Of a DNA stretch of 18,154 nt, positions 1-6,365 are shown in pieces. This DNA comes from Verrucomicrobiota bacterium (GTDB taxonomy: Bacteria > Verrucomicrobiota > Lentisphaeria > Oligosphaerales > Oligosphaeraceae). Position numbers and translations under genes: made by a program. The DNA lies in assembly GCA_022709995.1 (NCBI GenBank), contig JAKLHU010000003.1, positions 1 to 18,154 of the forward strand, written 5' to 3'. Positions within the stretch are counted from its first letter, which is position 1, and every line of letters starts with the position of its first letter. The notes below the pieces were generated by a model. It was not told the origin of the DNA. It made no database searches and saw nothing but the letters and a program-made list of their open reading frames with translations.

Positions 1-189
1 ATGCCGAACGTATGCCGAAACGTTTTCAAACACAGGCCGCCAGCGTTCCCAAAAATGTTCGTGGCCGCCCGATTTATTGAGCGGCACGTCTTGAATACCG
101 CGGCGAAAAAACCTCAAAAGCCGTTCCATCATCGGCGCGGCGGCGACACCGCCCGCCGGCCACCCATCATCCGGAGATAACCACGCCAT
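1..189 (-). CDS. Possible 5' end of a minus-strand gene cut by the window edge
   Basis: The minus strand has an open frame from an ATG at 189 to the window edge, 63 codons with no stop. The inner part reads like real protein: residues 20 onward begin MERLLRFFRRGIQDVPLNKS, followed by an aromatic stretch containing GHEHFWERWRPVFENV. Other starts are the paired ATGs at 132 and 129, which would avoid overlapping the peptidase gene that starts at 188 on the other strand. None of these starts has a convincing ribosome binding site. No family is recognised from so short a fragment. The plus-strand reading of the same codons is arginine-rich and looks less natural. It may still be chance, because third-position GC is only about half, lower than in the clear genes here. 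Confidence 0.3.
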   Translation of the reverse strand, partial: MAWLSPDDGWPAGGVAAAPMMERLLRFFRRGIQDVPLNKSGGHEHFWERWRPVFENVSAYVRH

Positions 190-1132
190 GATCACCAAGC
201 ACCTGGACAGCGTTTCCGCCGAACGGATCCGTCGCGACCTGTATTACCTGTGCTGCGATCCGCTGCCGTTCCGCAAGGTCAACCACACGCGGCCCGGGCA
301 GACGCGGCACTCCCTGGCGGAGGCCGAGGACTACATTCTCGGCGAACTGCGCGCCACCGGCATGGAGGTGACGAAGACCATGCATCGGGTGCAAGCGTTC
401 CGCTGCGACAGCAGCAAGCCGCTGCATCACTGGTATTCCGCGCCGGCGCCGGAAGACCCTTTTTATGACGCCGCCAACCTGGAGGCCGTCAAGCCTGGCC
501 AGTCGCAGCCGGAAGAGATCATCCAGCTGATTTCGCACAAGGACTCCATGAGCTGGATCGATTCGCCGGGCACCCACGACAACGCCTCGGGCACAGTCGC
601 CAATCTGGAACTCGCCCGCGTCCTCGCCGCCCTTCCCCTGCAGCGAACCGTGCGCATCCTGTTCTGCAACGAGGAGCACACACCGTGGACGAGCCGTTTC
701 GCCGCCGAGGCGGCCGCGGCCCGCCAGGACCGCATCATCGCGGTCCTCAATGTCGATTCCCTCGACGGCAAGTCCGACGCCGACATGGCGGCCGGCGTCA
801 TGACCCACGCCATCGGCTACAGCACCGACGCCGGCAAAGAGATGGCAGCCATGCAGCTGCACCTGGCGTTGCGCTATACGCCCCAGCTCCAAACCAACGT
901 GTTCTACAAGAGGTTCGTCAACGACGACGACGGCATGTTCATCAAGGCCGGCTTCGCCAACACCGTGATGCACCTGGGCTCCTGGCCCTATGGCGATGCC
1001 GAATATCACCTGCCGGGAGACACGTTTGCACGCGCCAACATCGACAATCTCGCCATGAGCACCCGCCTCATCCTGGCCTGCGTCCTGACTTTTGATAAAC
1101 AGGGGTTCCATCCGGGAACCACAACCGCTTGA
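188..1132 (+). CDS. M28-family zinc metallopeptidase (aminopeptidase-like)
   Basis: This 314-residue protein carries the complete metal-ligand set of peptidase family M28 (co-catalytic dinuclear zinc aminopeptidases). H117 lies in SHKDS, with D119 two residues later. The bridging aspartate D131 is in GTHDNASGT, the adjacent glutamates E162/E163 are in CNEEH, D190 is in LNVDS, and H274 is in EYHLPGDT. The family removes N-terminal residues or deacylates small substrates. The true substrate cannot be read here. No signal peptide is visible, so it is probably cytoplasmic, whereas many M28 enzymes are exported. The ATG at 188 is supported by GGAG at 173-176, 11 bases upstream. A small membrane-protein gene follows 52 bases downstream on the same strand and may be co-transcribed. 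The family call is firm; the specificity is unknown. Confidence 0.9.
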   Translation: MITKHLDSVSAERIRRDLYYLCCDPLPFRKVNHTRPGQTRHSLAEAEDYILGELRATGMEVTKTMHRVQAFRCDSSKPLHHWYSAPAPEDPFYDAANLEAVKPGQSQPEEIIQLISHKDSMSWIDSPGTHDNASGTVANLELARVLAALPLQRTVRILFCNEEHTPWTSRFAAEAAAARQDRIIAVLNVDSLDGKSDADMAAGVMTHAIGYSTDAGKEMAAMQLHLALRYTPQLQTNVFYKRFVNDDDGMFIKAGFANTVMHLGSWPYGDAEYHLPGDTFARANIDNLAMSTRLILACVLTFDKQGFHPGTTTA

Positions 1133-1184
1133 GGCAAGGCCGGTCGGCGGCTTCCATCACCACACACAGAAAAGGATACCAGCC

Positions 1185-1628
1185 ATGAAACAGCGCCGCA
1201 TGCATCCCCTGCTGATGATCTCCCTGCCGGCCTTCATCATTTTCGGGAGCCTGTTTGTCACGTATCTGATTTCCGGTTTGCGGTCTGACCCCAACATCTG
1301 GTGGACGGCCGGAAGCCTGCCCCTCGATCATCCGCAAAGCCGCCGAGCCTTTGAATTGTTCATCAACGGCCAGGCCATCAATCATATCTTGGTGGAAAAC
1401 AGCCTGGCAATGGTCGCCCCGGGCGGACTGGCCACGCCGGTGCGCAAAGACGACATCACCGTCCGGTTGAATTCCTGGCAATGGGTCAAATCCAAGTCGC
1501 TGGGGCTGGCCGCCCTGTTCGGATTCCTTTTCGGCGCCTGCCTGGTAATGGTGATCATCGGCATGATACTGCCCGCGCCGGCCAGTCGCGACTTTAGCCG
1601 GGACCAGCCAGCTCCGCCAAAAGAATAA
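1185..1628 (+). CDS. Small two-helix membrane protein of unknown function
   Basis: This 147-residue protein has two hydrophobic helices, at about residues 9-32 and 106-130. The N-terminus is positively charged (MKQRRMHP), so the predicted topology puts both ends in the cytoplasm and the loop of about 73 residues outside. That loop contains SDPNIWW, repeated short polar stretches and few charges, with no recognisable domain or cysteine pair. The ATG at 1185 is chosen because AAAGGA lies at 1171-1176, 8 bases upstream. The frame is open further upstream to 1092, but the added residues would overlap the preceding gene and lack a binding site. It sits behind the M28 peptidase gene and before a candidate terminator. 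I do not recognise the family. It looks like a genuine but uncharacterised membrane protein. Confidence 0.75.
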   Translation: MKQRRMHPLLMISLPAFIIFGSLFVTYLISGLRSDPNIWWTAGSLPLDHPQSRRAFELFINGQAINHILVENSLAMVAPGGLATPVRKDDITVRLNSWQWVKSKSLGLAALFGFLFGACLVMVIIGMILPAPASRDFSRDQPAPPKE

Positions 1629-1658
1629 CACCGCCGCCGACCTGGCGCCATCCGGAAG

Positions 1659-1697
1659 AGCCGTCAAGGGGCGGAAGCCGAGTGGCGGCTATTTTTT
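1659..1697 (+). terminator. Candidate rho-independent terminator
   Basis: An 8-bp stem pairs AGCCGTCA (1659-1666) with TGGCGGCT (1683-1690), with one G-U pair and a 16-base loop. It is followed by A and six T residues (1692-1697). It lies 30 bases after the stop of the membrane-protein gene. The T-tract is also the last codons of the convergent flavodoxin gene. The loop is long for a strong terminator, hence the moderate confidence. Confidence 0.4.
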
Positions 1698-2255
1698 GAA
1701 CCCCAGGCCGTCAAGCCACTGCTGGACCTTGACGCTGGCACCTTTCACGTCCTTGCCAGACGTGCCAAGGCCCTCTTTGGCCACCGCGTCGGGGCAGGCC
1801 TTGGTGATATCGACAAGGGTATTGCCGACCTTGCTGCCATACGTGCAGAAGGGAATGACGACCTTGCCCTTGAAGGCATTGCCAGCCAGGAAGGTCGCCA
1901 AAGGCGTCGCGTAGGTGTTGAACCAGTTGGGCGAACCAATGAAAACGACATCGAATTTCTCGATCGACGGCACCTTGCCGTCCTTGAGAGCCGGCTTGAT
2001 CTGGCCGTCGAGTTCCTTCTTGCCGCGCGTCACGACTTCGCGGTAGTTTTGCGAATAGGCGTCCTGCGGCACCAGCTCGATGAGTTCACCGCCGGTTTGC
2101 GCCTTGATCATCTCCGCCAGCTGGCGGGTGTTGCCGGTCTGCGAAAAATACACAATCGCAATCTTGGCCGGAGCGGCTTCGGCGGCGGCCAGCGAACGCG
2201 ACAGCGAAACACCGACCAGAGCACTGAATAAAAACACCTTGACTAAATTTTTCAT
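1689..2255 (-). CDS. Exported flavodoxin-family protein
   Basis: This is a 188-residue flavodoxin with an N-terminal export signal. Residues 1-27 (MKNLVKVFLF..., ending AAAEA) form a basic start, a hydrophobic core and an Ala-X-Ala cleavage site, so the mature protein should act outside the cytoplasm. The FMN phosphate-binding loop is SQTGNTRQLA at 38-47. The isoalloxazine-binding loops are GSPNWFN at 107-113 and FCTYGS at 136-141. Flavodoxins are one- or two-electron carriers; an exported version implies an extracytoplasmic partner that is not identified here. The ATG at 2255 is preceded by AGGAAGGA and is preferred over an upstream in-frame start that would mask the signal peptide. It starts 16 bases after the rhodanese stop, so the two form an operon. 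Confidence 0.85.
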   Translation of the reverse strand: MKNLVKVFLFSALVGVSLSRSLAAAEAAPAKIAIVYFSQTGNTRQLAEMIKAQTGGELIELVPQDAYSQNYREVVTRGKKELDGQIKPALKDGKVPSIEKFDVVFIGSPNWFNTYATPLATFLAGNAFKGKVVIPFCTYGSKVGNTLVDITKACPDAVAKEGLGTSGKDVKGASVKVQQWLDGLGFKK

Positions 2256-2271
2256 TGTGTTGTCCTTCCTG

Positions 2272-2598
2272 TTAACTACATGCTTCGGGTTGAGACTTTG
2301 ACTCGACAATGACTTTCGACAATTTTTCCGCGGCGGCTTCCAGGGTTTTCAGATTTTGGACTTTCTGGTAGCCTTTTTCCAGCAACACTTCCTTGGCGAT
2401 CTGGGCGCGTCGGCCACTGCGGCAGAAAAGGACGATCGGCGTGCTCTTGTCAGGCAGCACGGCTTCAATCCGGGCGCCGATTTCATCATGGGGAATGAGG
2501 ACGGCATCCTCCAGGCGCCGTTCGGCAAATTCTTCCGGTGTTCGCACGTCGATGATGACTGGCGTCGGTTTGCGGGCGGCACGGGCAGTCGGAGCCAT
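2272..2598 (-). CDS. Single-domain rhodanese (sulfurtransferase)
   Basis: This 108-residue protein is a minimal rhodanese domain. It has the CDC25-like/rhodanese signature DVRTPEEF at 17-24 and an active-site loop CRSGRRA at 59-65, with the persulfide-forming cysteine C59. Such proteins shuttle sulfane sulfur or detoxify cyanide and thiosulfate. A second cysteine, C107, is the penultimate residue and could help resolve a disulfide or persulfide. There is no signal peptide, so it should be cytoplasmic, although its operon partner is an exported flavodoxin. The ATG at 2598 has AGGAG six bases upstream; an in-frame TTG at 2628 has no comparable site. It is the first gene of the minus-strand pair, so the pair should share one promoter upstream. 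Confidence 0.88.
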   Translation of the reverse strand: MAPTARAARKPTPVIIDVRTPEEFAERRLEDAVLIPHDEIGARIEAVLPDKSTPIVLFCRSGRRAQIAKEVLLEKGYQKVQNLKTLEAAAEKLSKVIVESKSQPEACS

Positions 2599-2684
2599 AC
2601 CCTTCTCCTTGGTTCGATTATTCTCCAACTGGCAGCCGTCTGGCCTGGCCGGTCATACTGGCTCGGGCGAAAAGCTATTTCCTT

Positions 2685-2713
2685 ACCATATCATCACAGA
2701 AAAGGAAATTCAA
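2685..2713 (-). promoter_or_regulatory. Candidate promoter for the rhodanese-flavodoxin operon
   Basis: On the minus strand TTGAAT (2713-2708) and TATGGT (2690-2685) are separated by exactly 17 bases. Each matches the sigma-70 consensus at four of six positions. The -10 box lies 86 bases upstream of the rhodanese ATG. This is a sequence match only. Confidence 0.35.
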
Positions 2714-2782
2714 AACGCCGTTCGTGCGAAAGCCGGCGACGGAAGGTAGCATTCGACAGGGGCGACTGTATTAACCCAATAG

Positions 2783-2867
2783 CCTATTCGTCCCATGGTC
2801 CTATCCACCGTCCCATACGTCCTATCTGTCCCATACGTCCTATCAAGTGTCCTATCGGTCCCATGCT
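2783..2867. repeat. Degenerate tandem repeat, CCTATC/GTCCCAT type
   Basis: Five imperfect units each begin with CCTAT: at 2783, 2800, 2821, 2839 and 2851. Four of them continue with GTCCCAT. The full unit is 17-21 bases, and units 2 and 3 both end in GTCCCATACGT; unit 4 is shortened to 12 bases. The array lies in the intergenic gap between the rhodanese and the glycosidase-like gene. Read on the minus strand it gives a spurious DRTYGT-rich peptide, which I do not regard as a gene. The unit resembles simple noncoding tandem repeats in other genomes, but its origin and function are not known to me. Confidence 0.8.
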
Positions 2868-2914
2868 TCCAAGCCAGAGTTACACATAAGTGAAGAGCAT
2901 TGGTCCTAGCCCTC

Positions 2915-2964
2915 CGGCGGCAGCCTAAAGGCTGTACTACGTACGGCGGCAGCCTAAAGGCTGT
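2915..2964. repeat. Pair of 21-bp direct repeats with palindromic core
   Basis: Two identical 21-base copies begin CGGCGGCAGCC and end AAAGGCTGT, at 2915-2935 and 2944-2964. They are separated by ACTACGTA. Each contains the palindrome CAGCCTAAAGGCTG, so each copy can fold into a small hairpin in RNA or single-stranded DNA. This architecture resembles dispersed palindromic repeats. They lie about 100 bases upstream of the glycosidase-like gene. Confidence 0.75.
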
Positions 2965-3062
2965 GCCGGGGCCGTCGGAACACAGCTGACGGCAAGCGGC
3001 CCGAAAGGCCGCGCAGCCTTGGGTGCGAAGAATCAATAGGGTTTCGAACAAAGGAGTGGCCG

Positions 3063-4745
3063 ATGCTTTCACGATGGTTTCGGGTGGCCGTGCTGATTTT
3101 TGCCGCCGCCGGGGGATGCAGTTATGCGCAGGCGTCAGCGCCGTCGCGGGCCAAGTTGATCCGGCTGGGATTTGACACGCCGGAGGCGTGGTTTGTCCGC
3201 GAGCACCTGGCGGAATTGGAGCGGAACACGCCTTTTGACGGCATGGCCGTGCATCTGCCGCGGTTGCGCGTCAATGGCAAGCCCGGGGTGACCTATGGCC
3301 ATCTCGTGTTTGGGAAAGAACGCTTCCAGGCCAGTGCCTTCGACGCCTGGCTGGAGGACGCCAAGGCCATCCGGTCCGGCAAACTGACCGACAACTTTGT
3401 CTATGTCTCGGTCACCGGCGCCGATTATGACTTCTTTGCCGAGGAGGCCTGGGAGACGGTCCGGCACAACTTCGCTTTGGTTGCCGGGCTGGTCCGGCAG
3501 GCCGGTTTCAAGGGCGTTTTCTTTGATGTCGAGCATTACAACCAGGGCAAGCCGACCTTGTTCCAGTATCTTCCCGGGGCGGGGCGTCCGTTTGCCGAGG
3601 TGGAGGCCCAGGCCCGCCGCCGCGGCGGCGAGCTGATGCGGGCGATCACGGCCGAATGCCCCGACCTGGTCATGCTGACCGTCCTCGGCAGCTTTTCCAT
3701 TTCCTTCCCGGCCCTACGAAGCCGCAATCCGCAACGCTTCATGGAAAACCACCAGTACGGCCTGACCAGCGCCTTTTTCAATGGCATGTTCGATGCCCTG
3801 CCGTCGACGGCCCGGCTGTATGACGGGGCGGAATTCTCCGGCTATCAGGCCGCCGGCCCGGAAGACTTCTTTCGCATTTGTCGGGACTTCCATGTCAATT
3901 CGCCGCGCCTGGCCGCGCCGGAGAACCTCCCCAAACTGCGGGCGCAATCCGGCCCGGCCATCGGCTTGTACCTCGACTGCTATTTGAACGAAGACGGCTT
4001 CTGGGTCATCCGCTCGGACAGCATGGACCGCGTCAGTCTTCTGCGCCGCAATGTCCGCCTGGCCTTGGAGAGCAGCCGCGACTACGTGTGGCTGTACGGC
4101 GAGCAGTGCCGTTGGCAGCCCATCGAGTTGCCGCCCTCCACGGATGCCGCCATGGCCGGCAAGATCGGCCGCGGACGCCTCTGGGAGGAGGCCATGCCCG
4201 GAGTCACCGCCGCGCTTGAGTTCGCCCGCGACCCGGACGCGTATGTCGCTCGCGCCGAGGCCGAGAACCGCCTGGAAAGAGCCTTTCAAGCCACGTTCGA
4301 TCCGCCGGGCGAACCGCCGCGGCTGACCGGCGTCGCCACCTGGCAGTCGGGCTCGTCCAAGGGCGCGATTGAGGTCGACGTCACTGGCGGTTGGCAGGCT
4401 ACGGCCTGCGCCCGCCTGACGGGCGTCACCTTTGGCAGCGTCCTGAAAAGCGTCCCGGTCAAGCCGGGCGAGGTCTACTTCGTCCGCGCCTTGGCGCAGA
4501 CGGAGGGCGACGCCCAGGCGACTTTCACCGTGTCGTGGCAGAATGCCGACCGGCAGTGGACCCGTCGCCTGGACGAGGTGCGGATGGCGTTTTCCGAGCC
4601 TCTGGCCGACGGCTGGTTCCGGGCTGCCACGACCGTCATCGTGCCGGAAACCGCCGCCGCCATGTATGTCAGCTGCGGGTCGGCCAGCGCCACCGGCCAG
4701 GCCGTCATGCGCGTTGACGACCTCGAAATCTTCCTGGTCCGCTAA
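3063..4745 (+). CDS. Secreted TIM-barrel glycosidase-like protein with C-terminal beta-sandwich
   Basis: This 560-residue protein begins with an export signal (basic start, hydrophobic residues 8-18). C19 in AGGC could be a lipidated cysteine, although the residue at -3 is alanine rather than the usual leucine. Residues 32 to about 395 have the rhythm of a TIM-barrel hydrolase. FFDVEHYN (153-160), following a predicted beta-strand, YDGAEFSGY (253-261) and WLYGEQCRW (343-351) are placed where barrel glycosidases carry catalytic acids, so D154, E156, E257 and E347 are candidates. Residues 410-560 look like a carbohydrate-binding jelly roll ending the protein. No family can be assigned confidently. 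The ATG at 3063 has AAAGGAG six bases upstream. The FAD oxidoreductase gene follows on the same strand after 128 bases. The substrate is unknown. Confidence 0.7.
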   Translation: MLSRWFRVAVLIFAAAGGCSYAQASAPSRAKLIRLGFDTPEAWFVREHLAELERNTPFDGMAVHLPRLRVNGKPGVTYGHLVFGKERFQASAFDAWLEDAKAIRSGKLTDNFVYVSVTGADYDFFAEEAWETVRHNFALVAGLVRQAGFKGVFFDVEHYNQGKPTLFQYLPGAGRPFAEVEAQARRRGGELMRAITAECPDLVMLTVLGSFSISFPALRSRNPQRFMENHQYGLTSAFFNGMFDALPSTARLYDGAEFSGYQAAGPEDFFRICRDFHVNSPRLAAPENLPKLRAQSGPAIGLYLDCYLNEDGFWVIRSDSMDRVSLLRRNVRLALESSRDYVWLYGEQCRWQPIELPPSTDAAMAGKIGRGRLWEEAMPGVTAALEFARDPDAYVARAEAENRLERAFQATFDPPGEPPRLTGVATWQSGSSKGAIEVDVTGGWQATACARLTGVTFGSVLKSVPVKPGEVYFVRALAQTEGDAQATFTVSWQNADRQWTRRLDEVRMAFSEPLADGWFRAATTVIVPETAAAMYVSCGSASATGQAVMRVDDLEIFLVR

Positions 4746-4873
4746 ACGCATCGACGCCTTTTGTTCCTCCATTTTTCCAGGCGCACGTGTTTTTCGATGG
4801 CCTTGTTCCCACTCGTCACTATGCTTTTCATCCGTATTTTCGATTTGAATTAAAAAAGGAAATTGAGCAGACC

Positions 4874-6190
4874 ATGAAGACGATCGTTGAACCCTCTCGT
4901 ACGCTTCCCGTCGTGGCCGAGCCGGAGGTGCTGGTGGCCGGGGCCGGCCCGGCCGGTATCGGCGCCGCTCTGGCGGCGGCCCGGGCGGGCGCGAAGACCA
5001 TGCTGCTGGAAAAGACGAACGCGATTGGCGGCATGGCGACCAGCGGCATGATGTCACATTGGTCCGGCGCGCGGGAAACGCCTTTGATGATCGAAGTCGT
5101 CGAGCGCATGCGCCAGAGCAAGTCCCTGCCCCTGGAGTTCAATCCGCTGCGCGAGAGCGACGCCAAGTGGTGTATCAGCCACGAATGCCAGAAGACAACG
5201 CTGGGCCAGATGATGCGCGAAGCCGGCGTGATTGTCCAGCTGCATACGACCGTCGCGGACGTCATCATGGACGGCAACCGCCTCCAAGGCGTCATCACGG
5301 AAAGCAAATCGGGGCGCGAGGCCATTCTGGCGCCGGTCACCATCGACGCCACCGGCGACGGCGACGTCGCGGCCCGCGCCGGCGCCGAGTACATCCTCGG
5401 CCGCGAAGAGGATCACGCCTGCCAGCCGGTCACCATGATGTTCCGCATCGGCGGCGTCGACTACTCGCGCGCCGTCTTCCCCGGCAGCTTCGAGTCGTAC
5501 ATGGACATCCCCAAGGGCGAAATCCAGTCCCTGGGCAAGCGGCACCTGCCGCATCCGGCCGGCCATGTGCTGCTGTATCGCACGCGCCTGCCCGGCGAAG
5601 TCTGCGTCAACATGACCAATGTCACCAACATCGACGGCACGGACGTGCGCCAGCTCACCGAGGCCGAATTCATCTGCCGCGAGCAGATGGACGCCATCAT
5701 CCAGTTCCTGCGGGAATTCGTGCCTGGCTATGAGCAGTGCTATCTGGTCGCCGCCGCCGACAATGTCGGCGTCCGCGAAACGCGCCATGTCAAGGGCGTC
5801 ACGACCATCACCCCCGAGGACATTGTCGAAGCGACGGTCTTTCCGGACTGGATCGCGACCAAGAACTACTTCAACTTCGACATCCATTCCGTGGTCGGGC
5901 CGGGTCTGGACAAGAACGGCGCCCAGCGCGAGTTCAAGGCCAAGGGCAGCTACACCATCCCGTACCGGGCTTGCGTGCCGGAAAAAATCGACGGACTGCT
6001 GCTGTCCGGGCGCAACATTTCCGGCACGCACAAGGCGCATTCGAATTTCCGGGTCATGGGCATCTGTCTCGGCATTGGCCAGGGGGTCGGGATTGCGGCG
6101 GCGACCGCCGTCCGGCAGGGCGTGCTGCCCCGGCATGTCGATGTGGCCGAAGTGCAGCGGCAGTTGCGGGCCGTCGGCGTGACGCCGTAA
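4874..6190 (+). CDS. FAD-dependent oxidoreductase (FAD_oxidored/PF12831-like)
   Basis: This 438-residue flavoprotein has a Rossmann dinucleotide fold at its start: VLVAGAGPAGIG at 19-30, followed by E46, which should bind the FAD ribose. It then has the sequence IGGMATSG (51-58) typical of this FAD-dependent family. A second FAD motif, IDATGDGDVAARAG, lies mid-protein. The C-terminal FAD-contacting region reads LLLSGRNISGTHKAHS, followed by a glycine-rich helix (GICLGIGQGVGIA). There is no signal peptide, so it is cytoplasmic. Members are common near glycosidases in PVC bacteria, usually with unknown substrates. The ATG at 4874 was preferred over an upstream frame opening at 4787. AGGA at 4857-4860 is 13 bases upstream, rather far. 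It may be co-transcribed with the preceding glycosidase-like gene. Confidence 0.88.
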   Translation: MKTIVEPSRTLPVVAEPEVLVAGAGPAGIGAALAAARAGAKTMLLEKTNAIGGMATSGMMSHWSGARETPLMIEVVERMRQSKSLPLEFNPLRESDAKWCISHECQKTTLGQMMREAGVIVQLHTTVADVIMDGNRLQGVITESKSGREAILAPVTIDATGDGDVAARAGAEYILGREEDHACQPVTMMFRIGGVDYSRAVFPGSFESYMDIPKGEIQSLGKRHLPHPAGHVLLYRTRLPGEVCVNMTNVTNIDGTDVRQLTEAEFICREQMDAIIQFLREFVPGYEQCYLVAAADNVGVRETRHVKGVTTITPEDIVEATVFPDWIATKNYFNFDIHSVVGPGLDKNGAQREFKAKGSYTIPYRACVPEKIDGLLLSGRNISGTHKAHSNFRVMGICLGIGQGVGIAAATAVRQGVLPRHVDVAEVQRQLRAVGVTP

Positions 6191-6287
6191 GCCCGCCGCA
6201 GCTGCTGGCAGGCGCCGGGGTCGCCTGGTGCGAGGCCGTGTCAAAGCCGCGGCGCCTTCCCCTCTATCCATTGGCCTTATACGAACT

Positions 6288-6317
6288 ATCTGTGTCCATC
6301 CGTGTTCATCGGCGGTT
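6288..6317. repeat. 30-bp interspersed-type repeat between convergent genes
   Basis: The segment runs from ATCTGTGTCCATCCG to TCATCGGCGGTT, with internal near-repetition of TGTCCATC and TGTTCATC. I recall very similar short segments between genes in many unrelated bacterial genomes, so it probably belongs to a dispersed repeat; only one copy is in this window. It is followed by seven T residues at 6327-6333. It lies in the 175-base gap between the ends of two convergent genes, where nothing else is visible. Confidence 0.5.
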
Positions 6318-6365
6318 CAAACAAGGTTTTTTTCGAGCCGTTGGCTGGAGTCAATGCGGCCCGGT

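Larger units (their letters stand above)
2629..3062. other. Intergenic gap between divergent genes
   Basis: This 434-base gap separates the minus-strand rhodanese gene from the plus-strand glycosidase-like gene. It holds the candidate rhodanese promoter, the CCTATC tandem array and the paired 21-bp repeats. I see no credible gene. The only plus-strand expression signal noticed is the ribosome binding site AAAGGAG at 3050-3056. Confidence 0.6.

Noticed and set aside
2783..2867. CRISPR array
   Set aside because: The units are short (12-21 bases), imperfect and lack unique spacers, and no cas gene is present.
2710..3072. A minus-strand frame with repeated DRTYGT peptide
   Set aside because: The repetition comes directly from the intergenic CCTATC tandem array; it has no domain, and its start overlaps the next gene's start.
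6327..6333. Terminator at the T-run between the convergent oxidoreductase and apiosidase-like genes
   Set aside because: No stable GC-rich hairpin directly precedes the seven T residues.
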